From NCBI GenBank assembly GCA_002402905.1, contig DHGT01000017.1, forward strand, positions 58,162 through 84,665: 26,504 nt of DNA, given 5' to 3'. This stretch comes from Desulfatitalea sp. UBA4791. Lineage in GTDB: Bacteria; Desulfobacterota; Desulfobacteria; Desulfobacterales; Desulfosarcinaceae. Both the position numbers and the translations under genes were made by a program. Shown here one piece after another: positions 1-6,974 of the stretch; position 1 is the stretch's first letter; every line of letters starts with the position of its first letter. The notes beneath the pieces were generated by a model. The model saw nothing but the letters and a program-made list of their open reading frames with translations, did not search any database and had not been told where the DNA came from.

Positions 1-48
1 GTGGCATCGGCCACCTGTCCCACACGGGCCGGACCTAATGAATGGCAT

Positions 49-471
49 TCAGTTAGAATCGCTGGTCGTAGTACGGCCGGCCTGCATGTAGTTGTCGATG
101 GCGGCGTGCAAGGTTTCGGCGGCCAGGCTGGCACAGTGCCAGTGGTCCCGCGGCAGTTCACCGACGGCCCGACGGATCATGGCCGCATCGATATCCAGGA
201 TCTCCTCGGCCGTCTTGCCCCTGGCCAGGTCCACCGCGGCCCAGACGCAGTTGAAGCTGTGGGCGCACCCGTTGGTCCACGGCGAGCCCTGCACCACGCG
301 TTCGGCTTCGAACTTGAGGCGGATTTCCATCACATCGCCGCAGTTCCCCACCACCCGTGCACCGCCGTCCGGCTCGTCCACATGGGGGTTGAACCAATAG
401 TAAAAAACGAACCACACCAGGGTGACGATCAACAGAATGCCGACCCCCAGCACGAGGTTCCATGGGTTCAT
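49..471 (-). CDS. Membrane-anchored IscU/NifU-like Fe-S scaffold protein
   Basis: This 140-residue protein has one N-terminal transmembrane helix (about residues 5-27) followed by an IscU/NifU-type scaffold domain. The scaffold signature is complete: Cys44 in a CGD motif, Cys69 in an NGC motif, and His112-Cys113 followed by SLAAE near the end. These match the three cysteines and aspartate that hold a nascent cluster in IscU. An extra cysteine (Cys75) is present. Ordinary IscU is soluble, so the membrane helix is unusual. The gene is the last visible one of the rnf operon, 21 bases after rnfB. I infer that it supplies or repairs clusters for the cluster-rich Rnf complex at the membrane. The domain assignment is firm; the Rnf-specific role is a guess from context. 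Confidence 0.85.
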   Translation of the reverse strand: MNPWNLVLGVGILLIVTLVWFVFYYWFNPHVDEPDGGARVVGNCGDVMEIRLKFEAERVVQGSPWTNGCAHSFNCVWAAVDLARGKTAEEILDIDAAMIRRAVGELPRDHWHCASLAAETLHAAIDNYMQAGRTTTSDSN

Positions 472-492
472 GAACGGCGGCTCACGTTGAGG

Positions 493-1386
493 TTATAGCG
501 CCAGGGCCTCTTGCTCGGTGGGCTCATGGCGTTTTTCCACCTGGAACAAGGGCTGCCGGCTGTGGGGTTGAATGGCGTGCACCATGAAACAGGCTTTGAT
601 GCAGGCCTCTTCGCACTTGGGACCATAGGCCAGGCACTTCTGGTGATCGATGCGGATCACGCCGTCGACCAGGCCCACGGCTTCAGCCGGGCAGGCCCTC
701 ACGCACGACATGCAGTGCATGCACCCCGCCGCGCAGATCTGGTGGGTGACCTTGCCGGGATCCTGGCTGCTGCAGCGCACGATGGCGCGGGCCTTTTTGG
801 GGACCAGGGTGATCAATCCCTTGGGGCAGGTCTTGACACACTGGCCGCATCCCACACACGTCTCTTCGTTGATTACCGGGAAATGGTGCTCGTCCATGGT
901 GATGGCCTGGAACGGGCAATTGGCGGCGCACTCGCCGAAACCGACACACCCGAATTGACAGTCCGTGGGACCGGCAAAGGCCAGATTGGCGCCCGAGCAG
1001 ACGCCGTAACCGATGTAGTCGTATTTCTGATAATCCTTGCGAATCGACCTGGCGCAATGGACCACCGCCACCAGGTCTTCGACGGCGCCCATCTGTTTTC
1101 CGGTGATGCGCGCCACGGCCTCGGCCACGGATGCCTTTCCGGGAAAACACAAATTGGGCGGCACGTCCGGATCCGTGACCACGGCTTCGGCATACGCTTC
1201 GCACCCGGCGAAGCCGCAGCCGCCTCATTGGGCCCCGGCCAGCACCTCTTTGACCGCCTCGACCTTGGGATTGATTTCCACCGCGAATTTGTGGGCCGCC
1301 AGGGCCAACCCGATCCCGAAAAACAGACCGATGCAGGCCAGCAGGGCGATGCCGCCCAAGGCCAGTTTAATATATAAAGGATCCAT
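493..1386 (-). CDS. rnfB: RnfB, Rnf complex ferredoxin-like subunit, probable selenoprotein
   Basis: RnfB carries electrons between ferredoxin and the membrane part of the Rnf complex. The start is the ATG at 1386, preceded by AGGAG, giving 297 residues. Residues 8-31 form the N-terminal membrane helix, then the expected NPKVEAVKEVLAGAQ segment. Codon 54 is TGA (1227-1225), in frame, where family members have the first cysteine of the Cys-x2-Cys-x4-Cys...Cys cluster motif; Cys57, Cys62 and Cys80 follow. The frame then continues without fault through the RnfB cluster region: a CSGANLAF/CQFGC/CAANCP block and further ferredoxin-type motifs (CVGCGQCVKTCP, CMHCMSCVRACP, and a last cysteine group), as in long anaerobe-type RnfB. 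A SECIS-like hairpin follows the TGA, so selenocysteine at residue 54 is the best reading. A standard gene caller would start at the GTG at 1182 and lose the first 68 residues. Confidence 0.9.
1188..1222 (-). promoter_or_regulatory. Probable bacterial SECIS element in rnfB
   Basis: This hairpin lies in the rnfB message just after the in-frame TGA. The upper stem is a perfect 7-bp helix, GCUUCGC with GCGAAGC (1214-1208 and 1202-1196), closing a five-base loop CGGGU. A four-base lower stem (CGGC with GCCG, 1222-1219 and 1191-1188) can form below an internal loop. The loop starts 17 bases after the TGA and has a G at its second position. This fits the usual bacterial SECIS rules: loop 16-37 bases downstream, stem of at least 4 bp, and a G in the first two loop bases. 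The SelB-binding role is inferred from structure only. Confidence 0.75.
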
Positions 1387-1398
1387 GTTTCTCCTCTT

Positions 1399-2352
1399 TC
1401 AAAAAATCGACATGCCGGAAAAGCCCATGAACGATAGCGCGAACAGTCCGGCCACGATGAATGCGATGGGCAGCCCCCGGTATGAAGTGGGGACGTTGGC
1501 AAAATCGAGCCGTTCACGCACCGAGGACATCAAAAACAGGGCCAGCAGAAATCCCAGCCCGGCACCCAGGGCCAGCATCAGGCTCTCGATCATGTTGTAC
1601 TCGTTGTCGGCCAGAATGAGCGGCACGGCGATGACGATGCAGTTGGCGATCACCAGCACCAGGTAGACGCCGAAGGCCTTGAACAGGGCCGGGTTGATCT
1701 TGCGCAGGACCGTGTCCACCGCCTGGACGGTGAGCGACACCAGGCCGATGAAGACGATGATCTGCAGGTAGTCCAGGCGATACGGTTTGAGCACGAACTG
1801 GTAGAGGAACCACGACATCAGGGAAGCGAAAACGATGACGAAGGTGAAGGTGATCCCCATGCCGACGGCCGTGCTCTTCTTCTGGGAGGTGCCGAAAAAG
1901 ACGCACAGTCCCAGGTATTTGGAAAAGACGAAGTTCTGGATGAGCAGGGCGCCGATCAGAATGCTGATCAGGTATCCGAAATAGGGCTTGGAGACGGTGA
2001 CGGCCTGGGTACCCATGTTTCGACCTTCGGAGACGATCTCCTTGACGACGACCTGGTGGGGCTGATTCTGGTTGATGGGGTCGGCCAGGGTGAGGGTCAG
2101 GCGGCTCTGATCCGGACTGAGGCGCACGCTGGCGATGTCCAGAAGGATATCGGGGTCCGGCTTTTCGTTGACCGTGAAGTGGTCGCGATCTTCCGCCCAG
2201 GCCGGGTCCACCGGGCCGGCGAAGGTCAATACGATCCGGTCCGTCTCCTCGAATTGCGCCGCCTTGATGAAACTGGGCGCCTCGCACCCGCCGATCCACA
2301 GCGTGGCAATGATCAACATGAGCGTCCAGAAGGCTTTTACGTCATTTTTCAT
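1399..2352 (-). CDS. rnfA: RnfA, Rnf membrane subunit with N-terminal lipoprotein-like Ig-like extension
   Basis: The C-terminal ~195 residues (from about residue 124) are a normal six-helix RnfA, with the family's opening helix, a KYLGLC motif near residue 146 and the terminal SFMGFSG motif. RnfA and RnfE are inverted-topology paralogs that form the ion-translocating core. Before this comes an extra ~120 residues: a signal-like hydrophobic segment with a lipobox (IGGC, Cys23), then a beta-rich domain with LTF, VDP, LSPDQSRLTLTL and VVVKEIV segments resembling bacterial Ig-like (Big_5-type) domains. The ATG at 2352 has a GAGGA ribosome site and begins one base after the rnfE stop, so the extension is probably translated. 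An internal ATG at residue 113, behind GAAGG, could give a short form. RnfA is usually about 190 residues; this one is 317. Confidence 0.88.
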   Translation of the reverse strand: MKNDVKAFWTLMLIIATLWIGGCEAPSFIKAAQFEETDRIVLTFAGPVDPAWAEDRDHFTVNEKPDPDILLDIASVRLSPDQSRLTLTLADPINQNQPHQVVVKEIVSEGRNMGTQAVTVSKPYFGYLISILIGALLIQNFVFSKYLGLCVFFGTSQKKSTAVGMGITFTFVIVFASLMSWFLYQFVLKPYRLDYLQIIVFIGLVSLTVQAVDTVLRKINPALFKAFGVYLVLVIANCIVIAVPLILADNEYNMIESLMLALGAGLGFLLALFLMSSVRERLDFANVPTSYRGLPIAFIVAGLFALSFMGFSGMSIF

Positions 2353-2353
2353 G

Positions 2354-2977
2354 TCACGATCCTCGCTTCGCCCGCCGGTTGTAGAGCGTTTCCACATAAT
2401 TGAACATCGCCATCATGAATCCGACCAGGAAAAATCCGGCCGCCGGCAGCACGAAGAAGAGCATGGGCCGGAATCCCAGTACATCGTAACCGAGAAGGGT
2501 ACCCATTCCCAGCACCTCGCGCACCGCGCCCAGCGTCACCATGCCGAACATGAAGCCGAACCCCATGCCGATACCGTCCCAGAACGAGGCGGTCACGGTG
2601 TTGCGGCAGGCGAACACCTCCAGGCGCATGGTGATGATGGCAAAGGCCACGATCAGTCTTACGAAGATGCCCATGGCCTTGTACGCCACCGGCAGATAGG
2701 CCGCCAGGACCAGGTCGATGACCGTCACCCAGGTGGCGATGGTCAGCGTATAGGTCGGGATGCGGATGCGCTGGTGAATGTGGTCTTTGATCAGCGCGAT
2801 GGTGCAGCTCGAAAAGACCTGCACAAACAGCACCGCCACGCCGAGCAGCAAGCCGTTGGCGACCGTCGTACTGATGCCTACGGCCGGGCACATGCTCAGG
2901 GCCAGGCGGAAGATGGGGTTTTCGTTGAGCAGGCCGTTGACGACCAGCTGCATATTGGTTTTGGTGGTTGCGGCCAC
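2354..2977 (-). CDS. rnfE: RnfE, Rnf membrane subunit
   Basis: RnfE is the partner of RnfA in the membrane core of the Rnf complex, with six predicted helices. The protein has 207 residues, the normal size. Recognisable segments are NPIFRLALSMCPA with its conserved cysteine near residue 30, a second conserved half-helix motif near FACRNT (about residue 124), and VREVLGMGTLLGYDV in the C-terminal half. I chose the GTG at 2977 because AAGGA lies eight bases upstream; an in-frame ATG eight codons later lacks such a site. It sits 13 bases after rnfG and one base before rnfA, so it belongs to the same transcript. Confidence 0.93.
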   Translation of the reverse strand: MAATTKTNMQLVVNGLLNENPIFRLALSMCPAVGISTTVANGLLLGVAVLFVQVFSSCTIALIKDHIHQRIRIPTYTLTIATWVTVIDLVLAAYLPVAYKAMGIFVRLIVAFAIITMRLEVFACRNTVTASFWDGIGMGFGFMFGMVTLGAVREVLGMGTLLGYDVLGFRPMLFFVLPAAGFFLVGFMMAMFNYVETLYNRRAKRGS

Positions 2978-2990
2978 GATCGGTTCCTTT

Positions 2991-3908
2991 CTAAAACAGT
3001 ACCTTTACATCGCCATCGGCCAGAGCCTGGTCGAGGACCTGAATGCGGTAGGCGAACTTTTTCACCATGGCCTTGACCCCGTTGGTGACGGCGGCGCTGG
3101 AAATGGTGGCGCCGGTCAACGCATGGATGTCCTGGTCCTTGTAACGCTGCCGTATGTCGGCGGCTTCGCTTTCCGAAAGGCCGCTGTTTCCCAGACCCAT
3201 GGATTTGAGATACCGCTCGTAGTCGGCCGGCAGCGGCTCCTTGATGACCGTGAGGCGCTTGATTTTTTCGAAGCTTTTGCCCACGAACTGGTTTTTGAAA
3301 TACTCCTGGGTGATCTCGCCGCCCAGGCCGGGGTCTTCCTCGTGCTCGATGACCTCCAGGCCCAGCAGTTGAAAGTCGGCGTCCAGGGCCACCATGGCCT
3401 TGATGAAGGTCTTGAACCCGGGAAACTCGCCGGGGAGCAGGTACGCCGTGCGCCGGTCGCCCAGGCAGGCGATGATCATGGTGTCGGCGAAGTCGGCTTC
3501 GGCCCCTGGATCGAGGATGCCGGCCAGGGCCTTTTTGCGGTCATCGGCCGAGAGGGCCGCCTCGGGCGTGAGCACCAGGTCGTGGCGGTCGAGAAACTCT
3601 CCCTTCAGATCGAGTTCGACCCATACGTACCCCGGGCCGCCGCCGCTGCACCGGGCCGGGAGCATATACCCCATGCGCATGGTCTCATTCTCTTTTACGA
3701 TGTAGCGGTGGACCTGGTGCAGTTGGAGCTCGGGCGCCGCGGGTCGCTGGGGACCGAAACCGAGCAGGCCGAGCATGGTCTGCTGCACGTTGAGGTGTTC
3801 GTTGTGCTGTTTGGCCTTGGCCGTGAAGATGAATGTCGTGCCGATCACCAGGCCGGCCAACAGACAGGACAGGGTCAGGGCGATGGTGATGCGGATGATC
3901 TCTTTCAT
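2991..3908 (-). CDS. rnfG: RnfG, FMN-carrying periplasmic-side subunit
   Basis: RnfG is anchored by one N-terminal helix (residues 6-29) and carries a covalently bound FMN on the outer side of the membrane. The attachment motif is visible as LTGATISSAAV, with Thr268 as the likely flavin-bearing threonine. A second family motif, HEEDPGLGGEI (residues 189-199), is also present. The protein is 305 residues against about 200 in typical RnfG. The extra length lies mainly between the membrane helix and the core domain (about residues 50-170) and includes a CSGGGPGYVWVELDLKG stretch. The start overlaps the rnfD stop in an ATGA arrangement, which suggests translational coupling. Confidence 0.93.
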   Translation of the reverse strand: MKEIIRITIALTLSCLLAGLVIGTTFIFTAKAKQHNEHLNVQQTMLGLLGFGPQRPAAPELQLHQVHRYIVKENETMRMGYMLPARCSGGGPGYVWVELDLKGEFLDRHDLVLTPEAALSADDRKKALAGILDPGAEADFADTMIIACLGDRRTAYLLPGEFPGFKTFIKAMVALDADFQLLGLEVIEHEEDPGLGGEITQEYFKNQFVGKSFEKIKRLTVIKEPLPADYERYLKSMGLGNSGLSESEAADIRQRYKDQDIHALTGATISSAAVTNGVKAMVKKFAYRIQVLDQALADGDVKVLF

Positions 3909-4963
3909 TGGACCGCCCCCTGGGAAAATCGTTTCGGCTTGAAAAGTTGGTCGATGGCCGGTGTCAGCGGGTTCATCAGCAAGATGGCATAGCAGACCCC
4001 TTCCGGGTAGCCGCCCTTGAGCCGGATGAGCACGGTCAAGGCGCCGACGCCGATGCCGAAGACGACCTGGCCGGCGCGTTGGTTCGGGGAGGTCACGTAG
4101 TCGGTGGCCATGAAAAACGCCCCGAGCATCAGGCCGCCGGAAAGCACCGCGATGATCGGATCGCCGGTAAAGAGCCGCTCGCCGCCGAAGATCCAGGTGA
4201 GCACGCCGGTCGATGCGATGACCGACACCGGGATGTGCCACCGGATATACCCTTTGAAGATCAGGTAGAGACCCCCGAGGAGCAGCAGCAGGGCTGACGT
4301 TTCGCCGATGCAGCCGGGCATGGTGCCGAGGAAGAAGTCTTTGTAGACCGTCGCGCGGGAGCCGAACTGTTCGAGCATGGCCCCCATGCCGTAATGTTTG
4401 AGCACATAGAGGGGCGTGGCCGACGAGACCGCATCCACCGCGGGGCCCATGTGTTTGAAAATGGCCCAGTCCCGGATCGGGGAGAGCCAGGCCGTGGTCA
4501 TGGCCACCGGATAGGTGGCGACCAGGAAGGCCCGGCCGATCAGGGCGGGATTGAAGATGTTGAAGCCGAGACCGCCCATGATGATCTTGGTGACGAAGAT
4601 GGCCATCACCCCGCCGAACAGCGGCATCCACAAAGGCACGCCCGGGGGGATCACATAGGCCAGCAGCACGCCGGTGATCACGGCGCTGCCGTCCTTGACC
4701 GTGACCGGGCGCCCCAGAAGCTTCTGGGCGATCGCCTCGGTGGCCACGCAACTGATCACGCTGACCAATGTGATGATCAGGGTCTGGAAACCAAAGACGA
4801 ATATGGAGAGGATCAGCGGCGGCATCAGACAGGCGACCACGGTCCACATGATGCGCGACACGGTCAGATCGCTTTTCAGATGGGGGGATACCGATACCAG
4901 CAGGTGGTGCCCGTCGGCCCCGTCGCACGATTGATGGGGTATGGTAGAGTAGTGAGTTGCCAT
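3905..4963 (-). CDS. rnfD: RnfD, FMN-carrying membrane subunit
   Basis: RnfD is a polytopic subunit with a covalently attached FMN. The attachment site is seen as AVSSATPLYVL with Thr183. Other family landmarks are SPHLKSDLTVSRIMW at the start of the membrane domain, DGSAVITGVLLAYVIPPGVPLW near residues 91-112, FNIFNPALIGRAFL near residues 134-147, and SPNQRAGQVVFGIGVG in the last third. The length of 352 residues is normal. The ATG at 4963 shares a base with the rnfC TAA (TAATG), and the 3' end overlaps rnfG by four bases. The first ~20 residues are less conserved and contain a His/Asp-rich stretch. Confidence 0.95.
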   Translation of the reverse strand: MATHYSTIPHQSCDGADGHHLLVSVSPHLKSDLTVSRIMWTVVACLMPPLILSIFVFGFQTLIITLVSVISCVATEAIAQKLLGRPVTVKDGSAVITGVLLAYVIPPGVPLWMPLFGGVMAIFVTKIIMGGLGFNIFNPALIGRAFLVATYPVAMTTAWLSPIRDWAIFKHMGPAVDAVSSATPLYVLKHYGMGAMLEQFGSRATVYKDFFLGTMPGCIGETSALLLLLGGLYLIFKGYIRWHIPVSVIASTGVLTWIFGGERLFTGDPIIAVLSGGLMLGAFFMATDYVTSPNQRAGQVVFGIGVGALTVLIRLKGGYPEGVCYAILLMNPLTPAIDQLFKPKRFSQGAVQ

Positions 4964-6417
4964 TATCCTGCTTTTCTTTTCTGTTCGCGGGCCTCTTTGA
5001 GTTTACGGGCCTGGTTGATCTCGATGCGGGCCAGGCGGATGAACTGGACCAGGGGTCGTTTGGCCGGGCAGGCATAGGCGCAGCTGCCGCATTCGAAACA
5101 GTCATCCATCAAGCCGAAGGGTTCGGTCTCGGCGCCGCGGCCGGCCTCGACATAGATGCCGATGTTGTTGGGTTCCAGCCCCATGGGGCAGGCATCCAGA
5201 CAGAATCCGCAGCGGATGCACGGGCCGAAGGCCTGGGCGTCGACCTCGTCGTGACTGAGGAACAGCACCCCGGGGGTCGTTTTGGTGATGGGAATATCGA
5301 GGTCGGACACGGCAAACCCCATCATCGGCCCGCCGACCACGACCTTGCACAGCTCCGGCGTGGTGCCGCCGAGGTACTCCACGATTTCCGAAATATGGGT
5401 GCCGATTTTGACGCGCAGGTTGGCCGGTCGCGCGATGGCCCGTCCGGTGACCGTGATGACGCGTTCGGTGAAGGGTTTGCCCAACGCCACGGCATCGTAG
5501 ACCATCTTGGTGGTGTAGACGTTCTGGACGATGATGCCGATGCTCGAAGATCGCTGGCCCGAAGGACGCACCCGGCCGGTGATGCTCTGCATGATCTGGT
5601 CGGCCGAGCCCTGGGGATATTTGACCGCCAGGGGCTTGACTTCGATCCTGAAGCCGCCGTCCGCTCTGGTTCGGGAGATGGCCTCGTTCAACGCGGCGAT
5701 GGCGTCGGGCTTGTTGTTTTCCACGCCGATGGCGCAGTAGGTGATGCCCAGCACGGTGAGCAGGATCTTGGCGCCTTCGACGATTTCCCGGGCATAGGTC
5801 ACCATGACGCGGTGGTCGCAGGTGATGTAGGGTTCGCATTCGGCCCCGTTGAGGATCAGGGTGTCGAGCCGGGTGCCGGGTTTGACATTGAGTTTCACGT
5901 CCGTGGGAAACCCTGCCCCGCCCAGGCCGACGATGCCGGCTGCGGCGATGCGCTCCTGGATCTCCTCCCTGGAAAAGGCACGCCAATCCACCTCGCTGTA
6001 TTCGGGCGGCACCGATTCCGGGTCGGTCTGGATGACCAGCGCCTGCGCCTTGCCCTCCTGATAGTGAAGGGCGTTTTCCACCCCCTGCACCATGCCGCCC
6101 ACGCTGGCATGCAGCACGGCGCCGAGGCGGCTGCCCGTGTCGCCCACCCGGTCCCCTACCTTGACCCGCTCTTTTTTTTGCACCAGCAGGCGGAACACTG
6201 CGCCGGGATGAGAGGCGGCCAAGAGGAGCCCGTCATCGATGGGCGCATCGACCCGGGGCGGCACGGAGACCTGACAGGGCGCACCGACGTGCTGCTTTAA
6301 AAACAACGACACCTTGGATGGATCGGGCATCGTTTCGATGGGCAGCGCGTGGGTCAGGTCCTTGTTCTCCTTGGGGTGCACGCCGCCCTTTGGGAAAGTC
6401 GCCAGTTGAGTTCTCAT
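4963..6417 (-). CDS. rnfC: RnfC, NADH-oxidising peripheral subunit
   Basis: RnfC is the cytoplasmic subunit that handles NAD(H) and passes electrons within the Rnf complex. The 484-residue protein shows the family's FPKGGVHPKENK start, a nucleotide/flavin-binding GIVGLGGAGFPTDVKL segment (residues 161-176), NGAECEPYITCDHRVM (190 onward) and two [4Fe-4S] motifs near the C-terminus (Cys400/403/406/410 and Cys440/443/446/450). It ends in a short Lys/Arg-rich tail. The ATG at 6417 overlaps the TGA of the upstream Fe-S gene by one base, so the two are translated together. Rnf couples reduced ferredoxin and NAD+ to sodium or proton transport; the ion cannot be told from this sequence. Confidence 0.95.
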   Translation of the reverse strand: MRTQLATFPKGGVHPKENKDLTHALPIETMPDPSKVSLFLKQHVGAPCQVSVPPRVDAPIDDGLLLAASHPGAVFRLLVQKKERVKVGDRVGDTGSRLGAVLHASVGGMVQGVENALHYQEGKAQALVIQTDPESVPPEYSEVDWRAFSREEIQERIAAAGIVGLGGAGFPTDVKLNVKPGTRLDTLILNGAECEPYITCDHRVMVTYAREIVEGAKILLTVLGITYCAIGVENNKPDAIAALNEAISRTRADGGFRIEVKPLAVKYPQGSADQIMQSITGRVRPSGQRSSSIGIIVQNVYTTKMVYDAVALGKPFTERVITVTGRAIARPANLRVKIGTHISEIVEYLGGTTPELCKVVVGGPMMGFAVSDLDIPITKTTPGVLFLSHDEVDAQAFGPCIRCGFCLDACPMGLEPNNIGIYVEAGRGAETEPFGLMDDCFECGSCAYACPAKRPLVQFIRLARIEINQARKLKEAREQKRKAG

Positions 6418-6941
6418 CACCGCACCGATGTCGCTGATAGGTTTCTTTCGAGCAATCCGTGCGCGTAGGTTTCGCGCGTCTTGTCTGAGAGTTCCTCGGG
6501 CCTGCCGAACGAGAGCGCATCGGTGGGGCAGACCGACACACAGGCCGGTTCCAGTCCCTGGTCGATGCGGTCCATGCACAGGTCGCACTTGATCGCCTTG
6601 CCCGTCTCCGCATTCCATTGGGGAATGTGCCACGGGCAGGCCATGATGCACGCCTTGCAGCCCACACAGAGGCTCTCGATAATATAGACGAGACCATCTT
6701 TTTCCCTGCGGCGGATGGCCTCGGTGGGACACGCCTCCAGGCACCAGGCCTTTTCGCAGTGAAAACAGGGAACGAAGACCGAACTCATTTTGGGTTTGCC
6801 GTTGACCATTTTGGGACCCAGGACCACGATTTTGCCCAGGGTCGCTTCCAGCGGGATATTGTTTTCCGATTTGCAGGCAATCTCGCAGGCATGACACGCA
6901 ATGCAGCGCTTCGGATTGGTGGTAATGATGTAATCGCCCAT
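6417..6941 (-). CDS. Four-cluster ferredoxin-like electron-transfer subunit
   Basis: This 174-residue protein has no signal peptide and resembles the Fe-S subunits of molybdopterin oxidoreductases (DmsB/PsrB/HycB type). Four cysteine groups are visible in order: CIACHACEIAC (residues 13-23), CFHCEKAWCLEACP, CVGCKACIMACP, and CDLC paired with a later CVSVCP. That is enough for four [4Fe-4S] clusters. It lies 33 bases after the gene for the molybdenum catalytic subunit and overlaps rnfC by one base. I infer that it wires the molybdoenzyme to the Rnf complex or to a soluble carrier. No NrfD- or DmsC-like membrane anchor is encoded beside it, which sets it apart from ordinary respiratory three-subunit enzymes. 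Confidence 0.9.
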   Translation of the reverse strand: MGDYIITTNPKRCIACHACEIACKSENNIPLEATLGKIVVLGPKMVNGKPKMSSVFVPCFHCEKAWCLEACPTEAIRRREKDGLVYIIESLCVGCKACIMACPWHIPQWNAETGKAIKCDLCMDRIDQGLEPACVSVCPTDALSFGRPEELSDKTRETYAHGLLERNLSATSVR

Positions 6942-6974
6942 GATAGTGAATTCCTCCGGGAAACGGACGGGGTG

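Noticed and set aside
1..48. Possible start of another minus-strand gene (ATG at 48 directly after the scaffold gene stop)
   Set aside because: The frame is open for 16 codons to the window edge, but there is no ribosome site and no recognisable sequence, so it cannot be supported.
493..1182. rnfB as a truncated gene or pseudogene starting at a GTG at 1182
   Set aside because: The upstream part reads as a full RnfB N-terminus in the same frame, with its own ribosome site, and only the cluster-cysteine codon is TGA with a SECIS-like hairpin after it.
2991..5105. A 704-codon minus-strand frame spanning rnfD and rnfG
   Set aside because: Only the part after the rnfG start at 3908 is real protein; the rest is an out-of-frame reading of rnfD with Arg/His/Pro-rich shadow composition.
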